NCBI RefSeq assembly: GCF_037975245.1
Contig: NC_092574.1
Coordinates: 5,634,713 to 5,698,712, forward strand
Direction: 5' to 3'
DNA: 64,000 nucleotides
Origin: Apostichopus japonicus
Taxonomy: Eukaryota; Echinodermata; Holothuroidea; Aspidochirotida; Stichopodidae
A program made the translations under genes and the position numbers. This document shows, piece after piece, positions 13,733 through 27,700 of the stretch. A model generated the notes under the pieces. The model saw only the letters and a program-made list of their open reading frames with translations, was not told the DNA's origin and did no database searches. Positions within the stretch are counted from its first letter, which is position 1. Each line of letters starts with the position of its first letter.

Positions 13733-14105
13733 CAAGGGCGTAGGAACCGGGGGGGCTGGGGGGCGCCAGCCCCCCAGTGAAAAATATGGGGGGGGGGGCG
13801 GAAGTATCGTTCCGCCCCCCCGCTCCGCAAGTCAGAAAACCCCTTTTTCATTTCCAAATGAGAAAAAAATCTCATTTGAAGCACCAAATTGCATCTAAGG
13901 CCAGGTGAAAATGCAAAATTCTTTACAAAATGGAGTGGGTGGGTTGAAGTGTGCTATATTGCACCAAATTGCATCTGAGGCCACCTGGAAATGCAAAAAA
14001 ATCCAAAGGGGAGGGGACACCCCCTCCCCTTAGACCCCTCCCCTAGGCCGGCCATCAGTCTTCAGCCCCCCCCCCCCCACTCAAAAGTACCTTCCTACGC
14101 CACTG
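13733..14105 (-). mobile_element. hAT-type MITE, family A copy 1, 8-bp TSD
   Basis: Exact 8-bp direct repeats GTGTTTAG flank it (13725-13732, 14106-14113). Termini are imperfect inverted repeats, CAAGGGCGTAGGAACC and CAGTGGCGTAGGAAGG (the latter on the minus strand). Ends are G/C-homopolymer rich and no ORF is present. Same family as 50202-50566 and 57491-57826, here in the opposite orientation. It lies in the TBC/SCLT1 intergenic interval. Confidence 0.85.
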
Positions 14106-14113
14106 GTGTTTAG

Positions 14114-15706
14114 TATTATAGTTAGGTATAAGTTCTGGCTTTTCTCGTTCATCGTCCTAAAACACTTTGAGCGTTTACTTCATGATTAGACCATCTTTGG
14201 GACTGAATAAATATTTCTACTTTCTCTGTATTGATAACTTGATATTATTTTTATAAAACCTCTCATGCTTTTGTGTGATACAATTTTGATAAAATCAATT
14301 TCTATGCATTATTTGAAATGAGTAAGTTAAAATGACTTTGTGGTTTGGCTTTGGATTACCAAAATTATTCCAGCAATGGTCAACTTATGTGGGTAAACTT
14401 TAGGGACAAACAGCTATGCGGCAAACTTATGGGACAGCAAACACTGCTATTTTATGTCCGACATGTACCATATCTTTGTTAAAAAATCGAGGGCGCACTT
14501 TCGATAAATTGTTTGGCGGACAACTTCAAGCAATGTAATATTGATGTAGTGGAACTAATACCAATGAAATGTGATTGGCCTGTTTGCAAATATTTGATCT
14601 ATATTGAAACAGAACTGTTTCTTAGTATTAGGGCACAATAGTTTCTGTGAAAATGAACTCCGTTGCACTCCCGCTGTGAGATGGCAACAGAAGATCTCTC
14701 TTTCCTCAACGACCAGGGTAACTTTTTCGGCCTTACTTGTTGTCCTGTCTCATGCAAAAGCTCTCTTACTTCAATGTTTTCTTACTTTATAAATATACCA
14801 GTCTTTAATTAAACTCAGTAGCCTAGCTCAGACCCTACAAAGTACAAGTAAAAGGCTACAGTTGGCCTAGGCTTGGCGTTAGGCCTAACGAGCTTGGCTG
14901 CATCAGAAGAATTGTCACAAGAAAAGAAAAACACTGCGACATATTACCATTGTTTCAGTATATAACATTAGTTATTTGGAAATTCAACCTAGACTATGCC
15001 CTAGAGGACCTAAGGCTAACCTATTCCTATATTTACATCTCAAGTCAAAGATTTATCTTACCAAACCAAATGCCTGTATTCCTCGGCTTAGACTAGAGAG
15101 AATTCTTTAGTCTGAACATCTGGTGATCATGATACTGTAGGTAACCATTGTTGCAATTGTCCGAATTTGTGAAATATTTAACAACCTATCGACTATCAAG
15201 ATTTGCTGGCTGTTTAACTTTGATAAATCCATGGTCTAATATGATCTACCCTTTCTTAGAACTGAGGCCTTCACCTAGGCCAACAGTAATAATTTTGTTT
15301 TCATGTTAATTTGCCTAAGCAAGACAAATAAGGGATGTATCAATTAATGTAGTAGTAGTATCTAACTAATCAGAGTGCACAACTTTCCACTCTTGTACGC
15401 AAAAAGGATGAATAGTACAACACAATATAACATGTTTGTGTGACTGGAAAGCAAATAGCATGATGCGTTTTACTTATTCAATTGGCAGCTGGACACTTTA
15501 GCAAGTGCACAATGCCTGATTTGTCCACCTGCTATGCGAAAAGTAAGGGCGCACTACCACCTTGTGGCTGCTGGGCCAATATATGCGACCTAATTTCACT
15601 TTTAGAGACTGTGTATATCTAGTGAAGTTGGCCAAAACTTAAATTTACTTTTACATCATGCAAAGTAACTGACAATTGCCGTTCTCATTCGTTACACACA
15701 GTCTCC
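14114..15706. other. Intergenic / 5' flank of SCLT1, no gene seen
   Basis: AT-rich sequence between the MITE and the tentative first exon of SCLT1. No credible exon, TATA box or RFX X-box was recognised. The true SCLT1 start could still lie here. Confidence 0.4.
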
Positions 15707-18700
15707 ATGGCCAAGAAGAATTTGACAGAGTTTATCTTCAAGCAGTGGTTGGAAAGAAGTGATAGTGACATTATTGTCAATATTACTTAATTTGACATTA
15801 TTATTTTATACCTTTCTCCTTCAGTGCGGAGGCTTAATGCTGCCCTTTCTGTCTATCAAGAAAAGTACCCACCATTATCTGATGAGGAACAGGTAATATT
15901 TGCTGTCTTAACATCAGCTGACTGTATTTGATAAAATGTTCCTCAGCAAGTAAAGTCATAGAATCTCTTGCTGCTATTTGATCATTTTTTTATTTTTCAG
16001 GCCATCAAATGTCAGCTCTTCTCTTCCACATATCCCTTTGTAAACAAACTATTAATGTAGGAGTGTTATCTCAGTGGTTAACGCTGGTGCCTTCCAATCA
16101 TAAGGTCCCCTGTTCGAGTCACTCCAAGATTAATGTATGTCGTCCAGTTACAGAGTTGTTGACAATTCATAATCATGGACGTTAAATATGAATGTAAGAG
16201 ACTGACTTCGGTCAGCTTGTGGCTTTGATAAGCCAATGAGGCTTCTTCGCGAGTTCCTGCTTGCAGGAGGATCTAAAATACATACATGTGAAGCTTTGTT
16301 AAAAGCAGGGAAGAAGCATTGAGGATCACAAAGTTTTTGTTTTTCTCCTTTCATTCTCCAGTCTGAGCTCAACAAGAGAAGTAACTACCTTCCTCCGTTG
16401 CTGACTGATCAAAGGTTAGTTTTTGTTTACAAAAGTAGATGGAGGCAATTAGATTTTGTAGTTTAATATGATAGTTATTCCTTTTAGGTTATCATGTTTA
16501 AGCTTTCTATTTAATAGTATCTTCATAAAATTAAGTTAATTCATCCTCGATGGAATATTTATCAAGGTATTAACAGGTCCGGCCGCAATGAACTCTTGTT
16601 CTAAAAATTTGGAATTGTCTGGTGGGAGATTTTGATAGATTGTACGTACAGTGTACAGCCTACCATGCCAGTTTGTACGTACATAGCATTGCACATAATA
16701 CACTTCTCACACTCAAACCACAGTTCATAAACGGTTCTTCAAAATTGCTGAAATAAATTCACGGATCAACTTTAGGGAAAATGAAGCTTCTGTAGTATCA
16801 CTTGAAAAGTATTTGGAACAACCAAAGGTGAAACATGGCGGATATATATTGTCAGAGAGCAGAATGTAGTACCAGGAAGCTTAGCCTTCGTAAAACTGTC
16901 CGATTGTAAACTTTACAGGAGCCTACGTGCGAACATTTTTCGCATTGGAGCTGGACAGCGCAATGTAAAAAACAGAGACTGCTGTTCAAACTAATATTAG
17001 CGTTCTCATACTTTGAAAACATGTTTGGAAAATTGTTTATCATATTTTTAAGGTCACTTCTGAAGGCTACCAAAAAATTCTCTAAAGTCATAAACCTTGT
17101 CCATGATATAGCAAAATATATACATTCTTTCTTTGTTTTCATCTTTCCTTCAGCATACTCACACCTCTTATCCTTGAATATGATTCAGAGAACTGTGCTC
17201 TCCGACAGCAAGTAAATACTTACAGGGTAAGGGTCTGAAAGTCTCTTCATAATCTAGTGATTGAGAGCACGAGAGGTCAGAGTTGTAAGTCGTTCAGAGG
17301 TACGTGGAAGGGTGGGGAGGTGATGGGAGGTGGACATTAGTGAAGAAGAGGTGCGGTGGTGTAAAGGGTATGTTGAAATTTGGAATAGGCAAGAGAGAGG
17401 TGGAATCTAGGAAAAAGATGAAGTGGAGAATAACTATTAAACAGTTTGTGTGGAGTGTTTCAGTTGTGATATGGAAATTACAATGAGTTGGAGGTCTCAG
17501 GAAGGGGGGGGGGGAGGGGAGGTACTTGGGAATAGGGTGGGTGTATATTGAAGGAGGTATGTGTGATCGTTGGAGATTTTGAAAGGGGAGAAAGTAGTAC
17601 AAATGAGTGTTTACGTGAGCTATAAACGGGGTGCAAGTGGAAATGGAATTGGGTAAAATGTGTGGATGAGAAAGTTACTTTGAGAGGGTGAGACCATCTA
17701 GAGGAACAGGCATTTAGTGCAGTTAAAAGGTATGGTATTTAACGTACTTATATATTGAATTACTAAGTTTTGAAAATGTCTTTGTCTTTGTTTTCTAACT
17801 TCTTCTAAGGTTGAAACTGAAGGTCTGAGAACAAAGGTAGAGAAACTTGCGAAGGAGAATGAAAGGTAAACAGAAGGCTATTGTTTTAATTTTGCATCTA
17901 AAAGAAGTCACCTTTGGATTTAAATAAAGGATTGTAGGGTTTGCAAAAGTCCTATGCTTACCCCCTTGTTTTTATCTTCTTTTTTTTTGAAATGTTCTTG
18001 TTGCTTATGAGGGTTTGAGTTTTGGTCCAGGTACCAATCTTGGTTGTCCAATCAGATTGCCAGATGATCCAGTACTGTTTTGATGAGTTATCTAATCGAA
18101 AATGTGATTTCACCTATACTGATATAATAGTATTGATAGATTGCAGTCCATATATGTTAACAAAATTGTACTGTTTGTGTTAAGGTGGAAAAAATTACCA
18201 AAGATATTGGCTAAACGTTTCAGTCCTATACCATTTTAGAAATGGTGGTCAAATGGTTAAGGTAATGAATTGTGATCTAGCTGGCCAGATCACAGCGTTG
18301 TGTCCTTGGTCAAGGCTTTTAATCTCACTCGCCTCTATCCCCACTCAGGTGCTAAATGGTGATCTGTGGAGTATCTTGTAAATATATTGTGGTCGCACCC
18401 TATGGGATGCCCCAGAGGGAACAAGTATTGTGGTCCACCATAGTGCCCTGGGGGTGGGGAGGGGCAGGGGCAGGTATTGCACACACTTGAGTGGGTAGGT
18501 GTGACAACTGATCATTGTAAAGTCGTGTCAGAAGACCTTTGTCTATACACAATACTGTACACCTTATGTAACTCTATAGAATGTGCAAAATGTCAAATAG
18601 AAAACTAAAAAACGAAAGATAAAAAGGAAAAGACAGCTTTTTTGAATTACCATGTAAAACAACAACTTTGGTATTTGATTTCCTGTTTGACACAATTGGA

Positions 18701-21700
18701 AAAGAAATGGGACAGTTTTATATCATTTCCAGTATTTATGAATATAAATTGATATTTAATTCCATCCTGAACATTTTCCCCATCATCATGAACGAATGCA
18801 TGTGATCACCACTACCCCTTCATAAGCTGCTTTTGCTGTTGCCATGAATGAAATAGAAATAGAAGTTTCCTACTCTCTGTACAAAACCACCCACACGAAA
18901 ATATTGTTACAATATCGTATTACTGTTTTGTTGCAATATTGTAAACAGTTCTTTGATGGAGTTTCATGCTTCTTCCTGCGTGGGTTAAGGTATATCTCAT
19001 GTCACAGATGGACATGGATATTCAAGCTGGATAAGATATACCTATATCCTGTAGTAATAACGTAATTTAAAAATAATTTACCTTACTTCCTTGTATAATG
19101 TTAGTAAAATATTTCAATCCAGTCGTCTGTACTAAAGATAAAACAAATGAAGCTGCCTGCTGCTATGTTGTTCTCTGACCATTTCTGTTTTCCATTGAGT
19201 GAATTAAATTAATGACACATTAACAAATTTATCAGGATTTCGTTGAGGGCTCCTCTGGAAAGCAGTGCTCTGCACTGAGCAGGACTACCCTCATTAAAGA
19301 TGACAATAATAAAAAATAATAAAAAAATTGGAACTATTGTGTGACTTTGACTATCATAACTGACCCTCGGACTACTTGTTACCGTTCAGGAACTATTTAA
19401 AGATTCAGTCACTTTCTTCTCTATCACACTTGCAGAAGTTGTCCCAATAATTGACAAATCAAAGCCTTTCATCCTTGTTTTTCATTGGCTGACATAGACA
19501 GTCATGTCAATTCCAGCTTACAGCGTTTTAAGTTCTGCTATTTTTTCTCTCGTTTGCCGTTCCACTCTTTCTCCTTCAGACTGCAAACAGAGCTGAAGGT
19601 CACAGTTGAGGGCCAGTTGGAGGCGATGGGTTGGAGTGGTGACATTAATTCTAGCAATGATCACCTCATTTCTCAGCTTCAAAAACAAGTATCAAGTCTG
19701 CAAGAGGTATGGACACTCCTAAGTGAGCTTTCAAATCCAATCAATGAATAAAAGATGTGAGAAAGTCGCCAATATTATTTTCTTCAAATGTCTGGCATAT
19801 ACATCATGTTAGCTTAAGGAGGCTTGCTTCAGTGAATTCCAGGTTAAGCTCCTTCCCTGTATACTTCTGTTGCCATCTTTCCACCTGCAATCTAGATAAC
19901 ATAAAAAGTTGGAATTTCTTACTTTGAGACGTACAAACCCTTATTACCCATAAACTTGAAAAGAAAACTGCTGACACTGTTGCACCCCCCACTCACCCTC
20001 TCCTGCCCCTTCCCAATATGTACCTATATGTGCTGTAACATGTGAACAAACCTGTGCCTCCCCTGCCCCTTCCCAATGTGTCCCTATATGTGCTGTAACA
20101 TGTGAACAAACCTGTGTGTAGTGCAAGAGTCTGGCACTTGGTGAATTTCATAGGTAAACATTGTTTTAATTGTACATCACAGTTTGTTTAGTAGAATGGA
20201 ATTAGGTTTTCAACTTTATAAGTATTACCAATAATGACCCCATTGTAACTCTCGGGGAGGTTTATCTGGCTGAAACAGACCATTTCACACTTGGTAGCAT
20301 CTGGAGAGTTTTTAAACGGGTTAAGCCCCTTTGGAAAGTTTTAGCAACATTAGCACCCAAAATTGTGGATGATAGGTGTATTGTCAAGATGGCCCCTTTA
20401 AAAGAGTAGGTTTATAAATATTCATCAGTCATCTTTGATTTGCATATTTTTCTATCCTCAGGAGAAAGAAGCTGCTCTTGATTTGTGGAGAACCTCATCT
20501 CAGCAATACGAAGACATAAACACAAAGTTCAGGGTAAATCTGCTGTTTGTATTTTGAAACAACCAGATAAATTAGCTGTCATTTGCATAATGAATATTCA
20601 TATGTTTCTTTTAAGTCCTCGTCTTGCTGATCTCATATTATGTCGGTCGAGTTGGCCGTGTGAGGAAGCTATTGATGACATAAAGCTGCATTCTATGCAA
20701 AATTTTCATGGTAGAATCAAAAGTGTCTTTAATATCTGCGAATAATTTTCAGTGATATTATTTGGGCAAATGTTTAATTTTACTGTGTTTAGCATTGTGT
20801 AGCACAGTGTTTGACTTTGGGATTTACTACTCACAGAATTTGGAAAGATGTCGTATCTGTCTTAGTCAAGAATTATGAAGAGTCTTCTCGCCAAGTTTCA
20901 GTTGTTGTTTTTATCGTGTCTTGCTGAAGATGAGGATTAATCCTTGGAAGGCACATTATGACAAAGCCAAACTGTGGAATTGGTTTGGAAACTTGATCAG
21001 ACTATCAGTTAGATCACCCTAATAGGGTAGGTTGGTGGAAAGAGGGACATAAGTTCTTTTCGCATCTGATAACAACAATGTCAGGTTTTCTATTTAATAC
21101 TAAACTATTAAAGACAAAGCGTTGAGTTGAGGTTAGGATGCAGTCATTTAGAGACTGTTGTCCTTCTCTCCTACATTTCTGCCTCGCATCCTTCTGAAAG
21201 GTAACATTCCTTTGACTCTTTGGCTGCCAGTATCTCAGCGGATTAGGTTCATATTCCTTCTTCTTGTGTTCAAGTGCCAGAACAACATGGCACCTCCATA
21301 CCTGGAAGATCTCATCCATCTTTATCAGTCAACAAGAGTCCTACGGTCTGCTGGTCAGAGTCGTCTGGAGGTGCCGATCACCAAGACAAACAGCTATGGG
21401 AACAGAGCATTTTGCGTGGCTGGGCCACGCCTCTGGGATGAGCTGCCGGCTGAACTCAGAACTGTTTCTAGTCTAACAACATTCAAGTTAAAGCTGAAAA
21501 CCTACCTATTTAGACCGCATTCCTGCAATATATAAACTGTTTATTCAACTCTATTCATGTGCAGTACTCAAAAACACTCAAGCCTGCATGCTTTTTATTC
21601 TTCATACTCATCTATATTGTATTTTATTCTGCAGTTTTACTACATTTTATGTGTCATATATTTTTTTACTGTTACGTAGCGTTTTAGAGCACTTTTGTGG

Positions 21701-24700
21701 ACTTTACGCTTTATAAAATAAATTATTATTTAAGGAAATTCGTTTGACTGAGCAAGCGGAGAAGTTATCACAGCAAGCACTAGAGGACAAGGCGGAGCAA
21801 CTCCTGAGGAAGAACGGTGAACTGATGACGACGAAACAAAAACTAGAGAGAGCTAACCAACACTTACAGGAAATCTATAATACCCACAGCAAGGAACTGG
21901 CAGACACCAGGGAACAGCTCAAGATTACCCGAACAGATAAACATACTGCTGAGGTGAAATTAGCAGAGATGGATCATGGGAAATCTCTACTGGAAGAAAA
22001 GCTTTATATGAAAGTATGTGGTTCTTCAGGCTCCATGTTATGTGTATGCAACTTAGCCAGAATCCAGGCTACTATATTAGGATTTTTTTTGTTTTTAATT
22101 GAAAATTTTTGTAACTATTTTTAGCCACAGTCAAGTTAATCTTCCCTTGTGTTATTTCTCAACTTTTCATTGTTATAACCATAGATCATATTCAAGGACG
22201 TTATAATTTTTTAGTATTCAATTATTTATGACGTTTCGTATATAATGTGTAAACTACAATAGTATAATCTGTAACTGTGACACATGGGATACTGCGAGAG
22301 TGTCAGGAAGAGGGAAATAGGGTTATCCTACTCTGTGTGTTTCCAGGTTCCTATTAATCAATTTCATTAAAAATCATTCCATTAGTTGATAAGATACTTT
22401 ATATCCCAGGAACCTAGGATTGCAATCAGTTTGGGTATAACTTTAATAGCAATTGTCAGAAAGAGGGGGTCGTAGGAGAAGAAGTTAGACTCGGAAAGTA
22501 TCGCAAAGAGGTTTATTAAAGGAGAAGTTGACCCATCATTTGGCTCATTCTTAATAGCGTCCGTTCCCTCGCTACCTGGTGTTCCATCATAGGTGCCAGG
22601 CAGAAGCATGCCATGTGATCTAACATTAAAATCAGTTTTAAAAAACAAGACATGAGTCGGAGTTCCAGAAGATGTGAAGCTCGTTTAAAAATCCTCTCGT
22701 ACTCATCGTGAGGTTTGATATTTCCTCTATTGCAGATTAAAGAGGCCGACACATTCAAACGTGATTCTGAATCGACCAGATCAGAGTTGAAGGAGGTAAG
22801 CCTCTCCTTGATAACATTGCAAGAAGAGATGGGACAGATTTCCAGCGAGAACGAAGCTCTGAGAGAGGCCAGGGTGGAACTAGAACAGAAAGTTAAGAGT
22901 CTCCATTGGAAATGGTAACAAATATTCATTATTTGAAATGTGTGTGTGGTTGCATTTTCGTAACTCCCATGTAACATTCCATGTTTACTGCCATGCCATT
23001 AAACTTCAGCATAGACTGAATTTGTTTATTGTTTTGCATTGCTGTTGGCACAGGATTACATTTAGTTTTGTTTATTTATTTATTTATTTATTTAGAGATA
23101 AAATTGTCACAGCTGTCATCAATTGTATTTGTATGTATTTTAGATCCTCCTGTAAGCAGGAACTCGCGAAGAAGCCATCATTGGCTTATCAAAGCCGCAA
23201 GCTGACCGAAGTCAGTCTCTTAGATTCATATTTAACGTCCATGATTATGAATTGTCAATTGTAAACAACTCTGTAACTGGACGACATACATTAATCTTGG
23301 AGTGTCTCGACCCGGGGTCTTTATGATTGGATGACACCGGCGTTAACCACTGAGCTAAAACTCCTACATTAATAGTTTGTTTACAAGGGGAAGCCTCATT
23401 GGCTTATGAAAGCCGCAAGCTGACCGAAGTCAGTCTCTTACATTCATATTTAACGTCCATGATTATGAATTGTCAATTGTAAACAACTCTGTAGCTGGAC
23501 GACATACATTAATCTTGGAGTGACTGGAACTGGGCACCTTATGATTGGAAGGCACCGCCGTTAACCACTGTGCTAACACTCCACACTCCTAAAAACACAC
23601 TCCTCAAATTCTTGTTTGCTTGCAGTGCCGAGGCTGATCGTCGAGAATTCGAAGCGGTGAACCAAGTACGCGAAAGCATTCAGATGGTGGAAAACTCTCT
23701 CTTGGAGAAAGATGAGGTTTGTAGATTTACTTACAATATTAGTTATGATTATTTATTTTGTGTACAATCACTGTGATGACAGCATACCTGGTTAGCTCTG
23801 TGTCAGACAAAATAACTTTGATGTAATATTAGTTCTGATTATTTTGTGTACAGTCACTGTTATGACAGTGTACCTGGTTAGCTCTGTGTCAGACAAGATC
23901 AATTTTATGTAATAGTAGTTATGAGTATTTTGTGTACAGTCACTGTAATGACAGCATACCTGGTTAGCTCTGTGTCAGACAAGATCAATTTGATGTAATA
24001 TTAGTTATGATTATTGTGTGTACAATCTCTGTGATGACAGCATACCTGGTTACCTTGGTGTCAGACAAGATAAATTTGATGTAACATTAGTTATGATTAT
24101 TTTGTGTACAGTCACTGTAATGACAGCAAATCTGGTTAGCTCTGTGTCAGACAAGATCAATTTTATGTAATATTAGTTATGATTATTTTGTGTACAATCA
24201 TTGTAATGACAGCATACCTGGTTAGCTCTGTGTCAGACAAGATCAATTTGATGTAATATTAGTTATGATTATTTTGTGTACAGTCACTGTTATGACAGCA
24301 TACCTGGTTAGCTCTGTGTCAGACAAGATAAATTTGATGTAATATTAGTTTAGATTATTTTGTGTACAGTCACTGTGATGACAGCATATCTGGTTAGCTC
24401 TGTGTCAGACAAGATAAACTTTGATGTAATATTAGTTTAGATTATTTTGTGTACAATCAATGTGATGACAGCGTACCTGGTTAGCTTGGTGTCAAACAAG
24501 ATCAATTTGATGTAATATTAGTTATGATTATTTATTTTGTGTACAATCACTGTGATGAAAGCATACCTGGTTAGCTCTGTGTCAGACAAGATAAATTTGA
24601 TGTAATATTGTTGTTAGTCAAAGGGTTATTCCGGTGACTGAAGACGACTGGTTGATAAAAATCAAGGAAATGATTTTGTGTTTCTTTATAATTTTTAACT

Positions 24701-27700
24701 CACTTAAATTCACAGAGGAAAGTAAATATTTCTACAAAGAAGTTGCATTTTGGTGAAATTATGAATACAGAGCTGAACCTAGGCAGGCATTAAGTATTCC
24801 ACATTTATTCAGGTTTCAAGGATAAATCAAGGAGAAGAATATAATAGGAAGTTTAGTTTTTGAAGAACCTTTTGCAGATATGATATCACAGACCACCCAC
24901 TGTGACCTACTCCAGGGATACATGAAGGGTTTAGCCTGACAAAATCAGTTCCATTCAATCCACCATATCTCAAGTTAGGAAAAAGGGATATGAGAAGGTA
25001 TAATCAACTAACAATGTGCCCTGTGGATCATTTTTCTTTTACCATATAAGCATCGCATTGTCTGCCACCAAAGTATCCCTTTAATAGTACATTGTAAAGC
25101 CGACTTCACAGTTTATTACCAGATGCGAAAATTAAAATATCCGCGAAGCGACGTTCGTATTCAGGATATTTGTGTTTAAAAAACTCGCCCCAAACCGTGT
25201 GCGGCCATCTGAAAAAGTTAACTTTCCGTTGCTGGCAAGTGACGTTTTGTTCGTGTCGCTACAAAATGCAGACAGTAATGAAAGGTGGTACCTTAATTGT
25301 TATCTTTAGCTGGACCTGAGATGTCCATCGCTGTATCGTTTGTATACTTTGCTGTGGGTATTGACCGCAGCTGTATGTACTGAACGTACACTAGTGTCTA
25401 ATTACCGACGGTAGCAAGCTGTGTGTGTATTTTCTGGGATCGATGGTGGTGTCTAACACTTCTGTTACACCTCATCCGAATCTAGGTCATATTACTGGCA
25501 TTAGACGTTTCTTTTTGCGCGAGTCTTCACACCCTTTAATAGTACGTTGTATAGCTGACTTCACGGTTTATTGCCGGATGCGAATATTAAAATATCCACG
25601 AAGCGACGTTTGTATTTGTGTTTATTTGTGTTCCATTTGGATATTTCATGTGTTTCATGTAGATATTTGTGTATAAAGTCTCTGCTTTATCGTTGCCAGG
25701 CTCTGATCAGAGAGAAGCAGAAAGTTGTCGAGATCGAGAGGTTGCAGCAGGTGATGGAGAACCTGTTAAACGAGGCGGGCAAGAGGACGAGGCAGGAGGT
25801 GGACACGGTCAGGAAACAGTGCAACATGAACATCTCTAAACTCATGGACGAAATACAGGCCTTAGAAAATGTAAGGGGAGTTTACAAACAACAAAATTAG
25901 TCTTGCAGGGTTTTAAAAGAAAATGAGGTCAAAATGCTTTGACATCTTTGTAACAGGGTGTAAAGCAGCTTTGTAGTATATCAAGATCGAATGGTTATGT
26001 CTAAGAAAATTCCTGTGTGGTTTGCTGGCTTGGAAGCTGCAGACTGTTTCAAAACGTCACAGGTTTTAGATGTGTTGAAAAGTAGTTTAGCAGGGGACAA
26101 TTATGTCACCAGGACCCCTCCATAGCACGTCATCACACGTTTTAGATGCGTTGAAAGGTAGTTAAGCAGGGGACAATTATGTCACCACGACCCCTCCATA
26201 GCACGTCATCACACGTTTTAGATGCGTTGAAAGGTAGTTTACCTGGAGACAATTATGTCACCAGGACCCCTCCATAGCACGTCATTGCACGTTTTAGATG
26301 TTTTAAAAGGTAGTTTACCAGGAGACAACTATGTCACCAGGACCCCTCCATAGCTTGTTGTAGACATTACTGTCTTCTTTCCATGCAGAAGATGTATCAT
26401 CTTGTTGTCTGTATGTAGTGAGGCCGATATACAAAACATGTGCAAAACATTTTCTGAATTGATGAGTCATTATTGTTAGGAAAGAAATGCAGAACAATCT
26501 ACTAGATAGAGTCTCGACAGTTAGAGATGCAATCTGTTTAAGAAATATTGGATAGGTAAGCTTGACAGGAGGATTATTTATGTAAGTCACCAAACAGTAA
26601 AATGTTCTCCATGGTAACCAATCAGTATCATGGAGTAGAATCAGTATATGCAAACCTGAATTCTTGTTGATTTATGTGTTATTAATGCAAAAAACTCACA
26701 CTATATACTTTTATCCATCCAAAAACTATACGATATCTGCATATATTTTAAAAAACTTTCGAAGGAACGGAGATAAAATTTTGAGTGACAAGTTATTGTG
26801 GTGGCATCTCTCTCTCTATTTTTTTAATATTTTTGTGTACGGATTGCATATAGCATATTTTACGGTCAATATCTGGAATATTATTCCGTAGGAGACTGGT
26901 CAGAAACAAGCAGAGATTGAGAGACTCTTAAGAGAGAAAAGAGCAGTGGAGGAAGAACTGGAAAATGTGAGTCTGATTAATTAAAAGCTAATGAATATGC
27001 ATTTATGCAAACACCTTATCTTCACAGATTGACGAATATGTAATGAACAAAAGAACACATTTCCTATACATACGTCCTTGCACAGTGAACATATCCTATG
27101 GATATATACAAGACAAAAAGTGTGCATAGTTGTGCATTTCAGTAACATAATAGAAAACATTTTGTTGCTCAGACGATATTGTTGTAACTTTAATATCCAC
27201 AGAAAATAAAGAGAAATCTGTTTTTTTTCCAAAAGTTTTTGAATTTTTTTAAAATCTAAAACCAACTGTTAAAGTGGTAATATATAAAGAAAATAATGTG
27301 TTAACTATGTCATTGAAATATGCACTATACTTCTATGGATTTCATTCTGTTTGCCAACAATATTAACAGTATTCTCTCTTTGTTGTATTCACAACCTAAC
27401 GAAGTTCAGTTCTTTATAATTGATCTTTCCTCTCATTGATAAAGTTTACTTTACAATATCTCTTTTGAGACATGAGACAAAAGATGCAAATAGCTTGATT
27501 CATGACGTTCCTTAGAAAATGGAAATATATTTCCCGAGGTTGGATATGTTTTTATTCAGTTCCTTATTCAAGCCTCAAAATTCAGGTCAACTTTTGCCAT
27601 TTGACAGTAGATGACAAAAAAATGCACTGGCATTTGTCTGCCAGTGCAAATTAATGTTTGCTTAATGCAAGAAAATTGCAAGTGAGAATTTGATGTTAGC

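Noticed and set aside
16058-16130. True tRNA gene
   Set aside because: A and B boxes are present, but no cloverleaf with a proper acceptor stem forms, and the same sequence continues into a SINE body found three times.
21158-21535. 125-residue ORF as a host gene
   Set aside because: It is the C-terminal piece of a CR1/L2-type LINE reverse transcriptase, 5'-truncated, and is listed as a mobile element.
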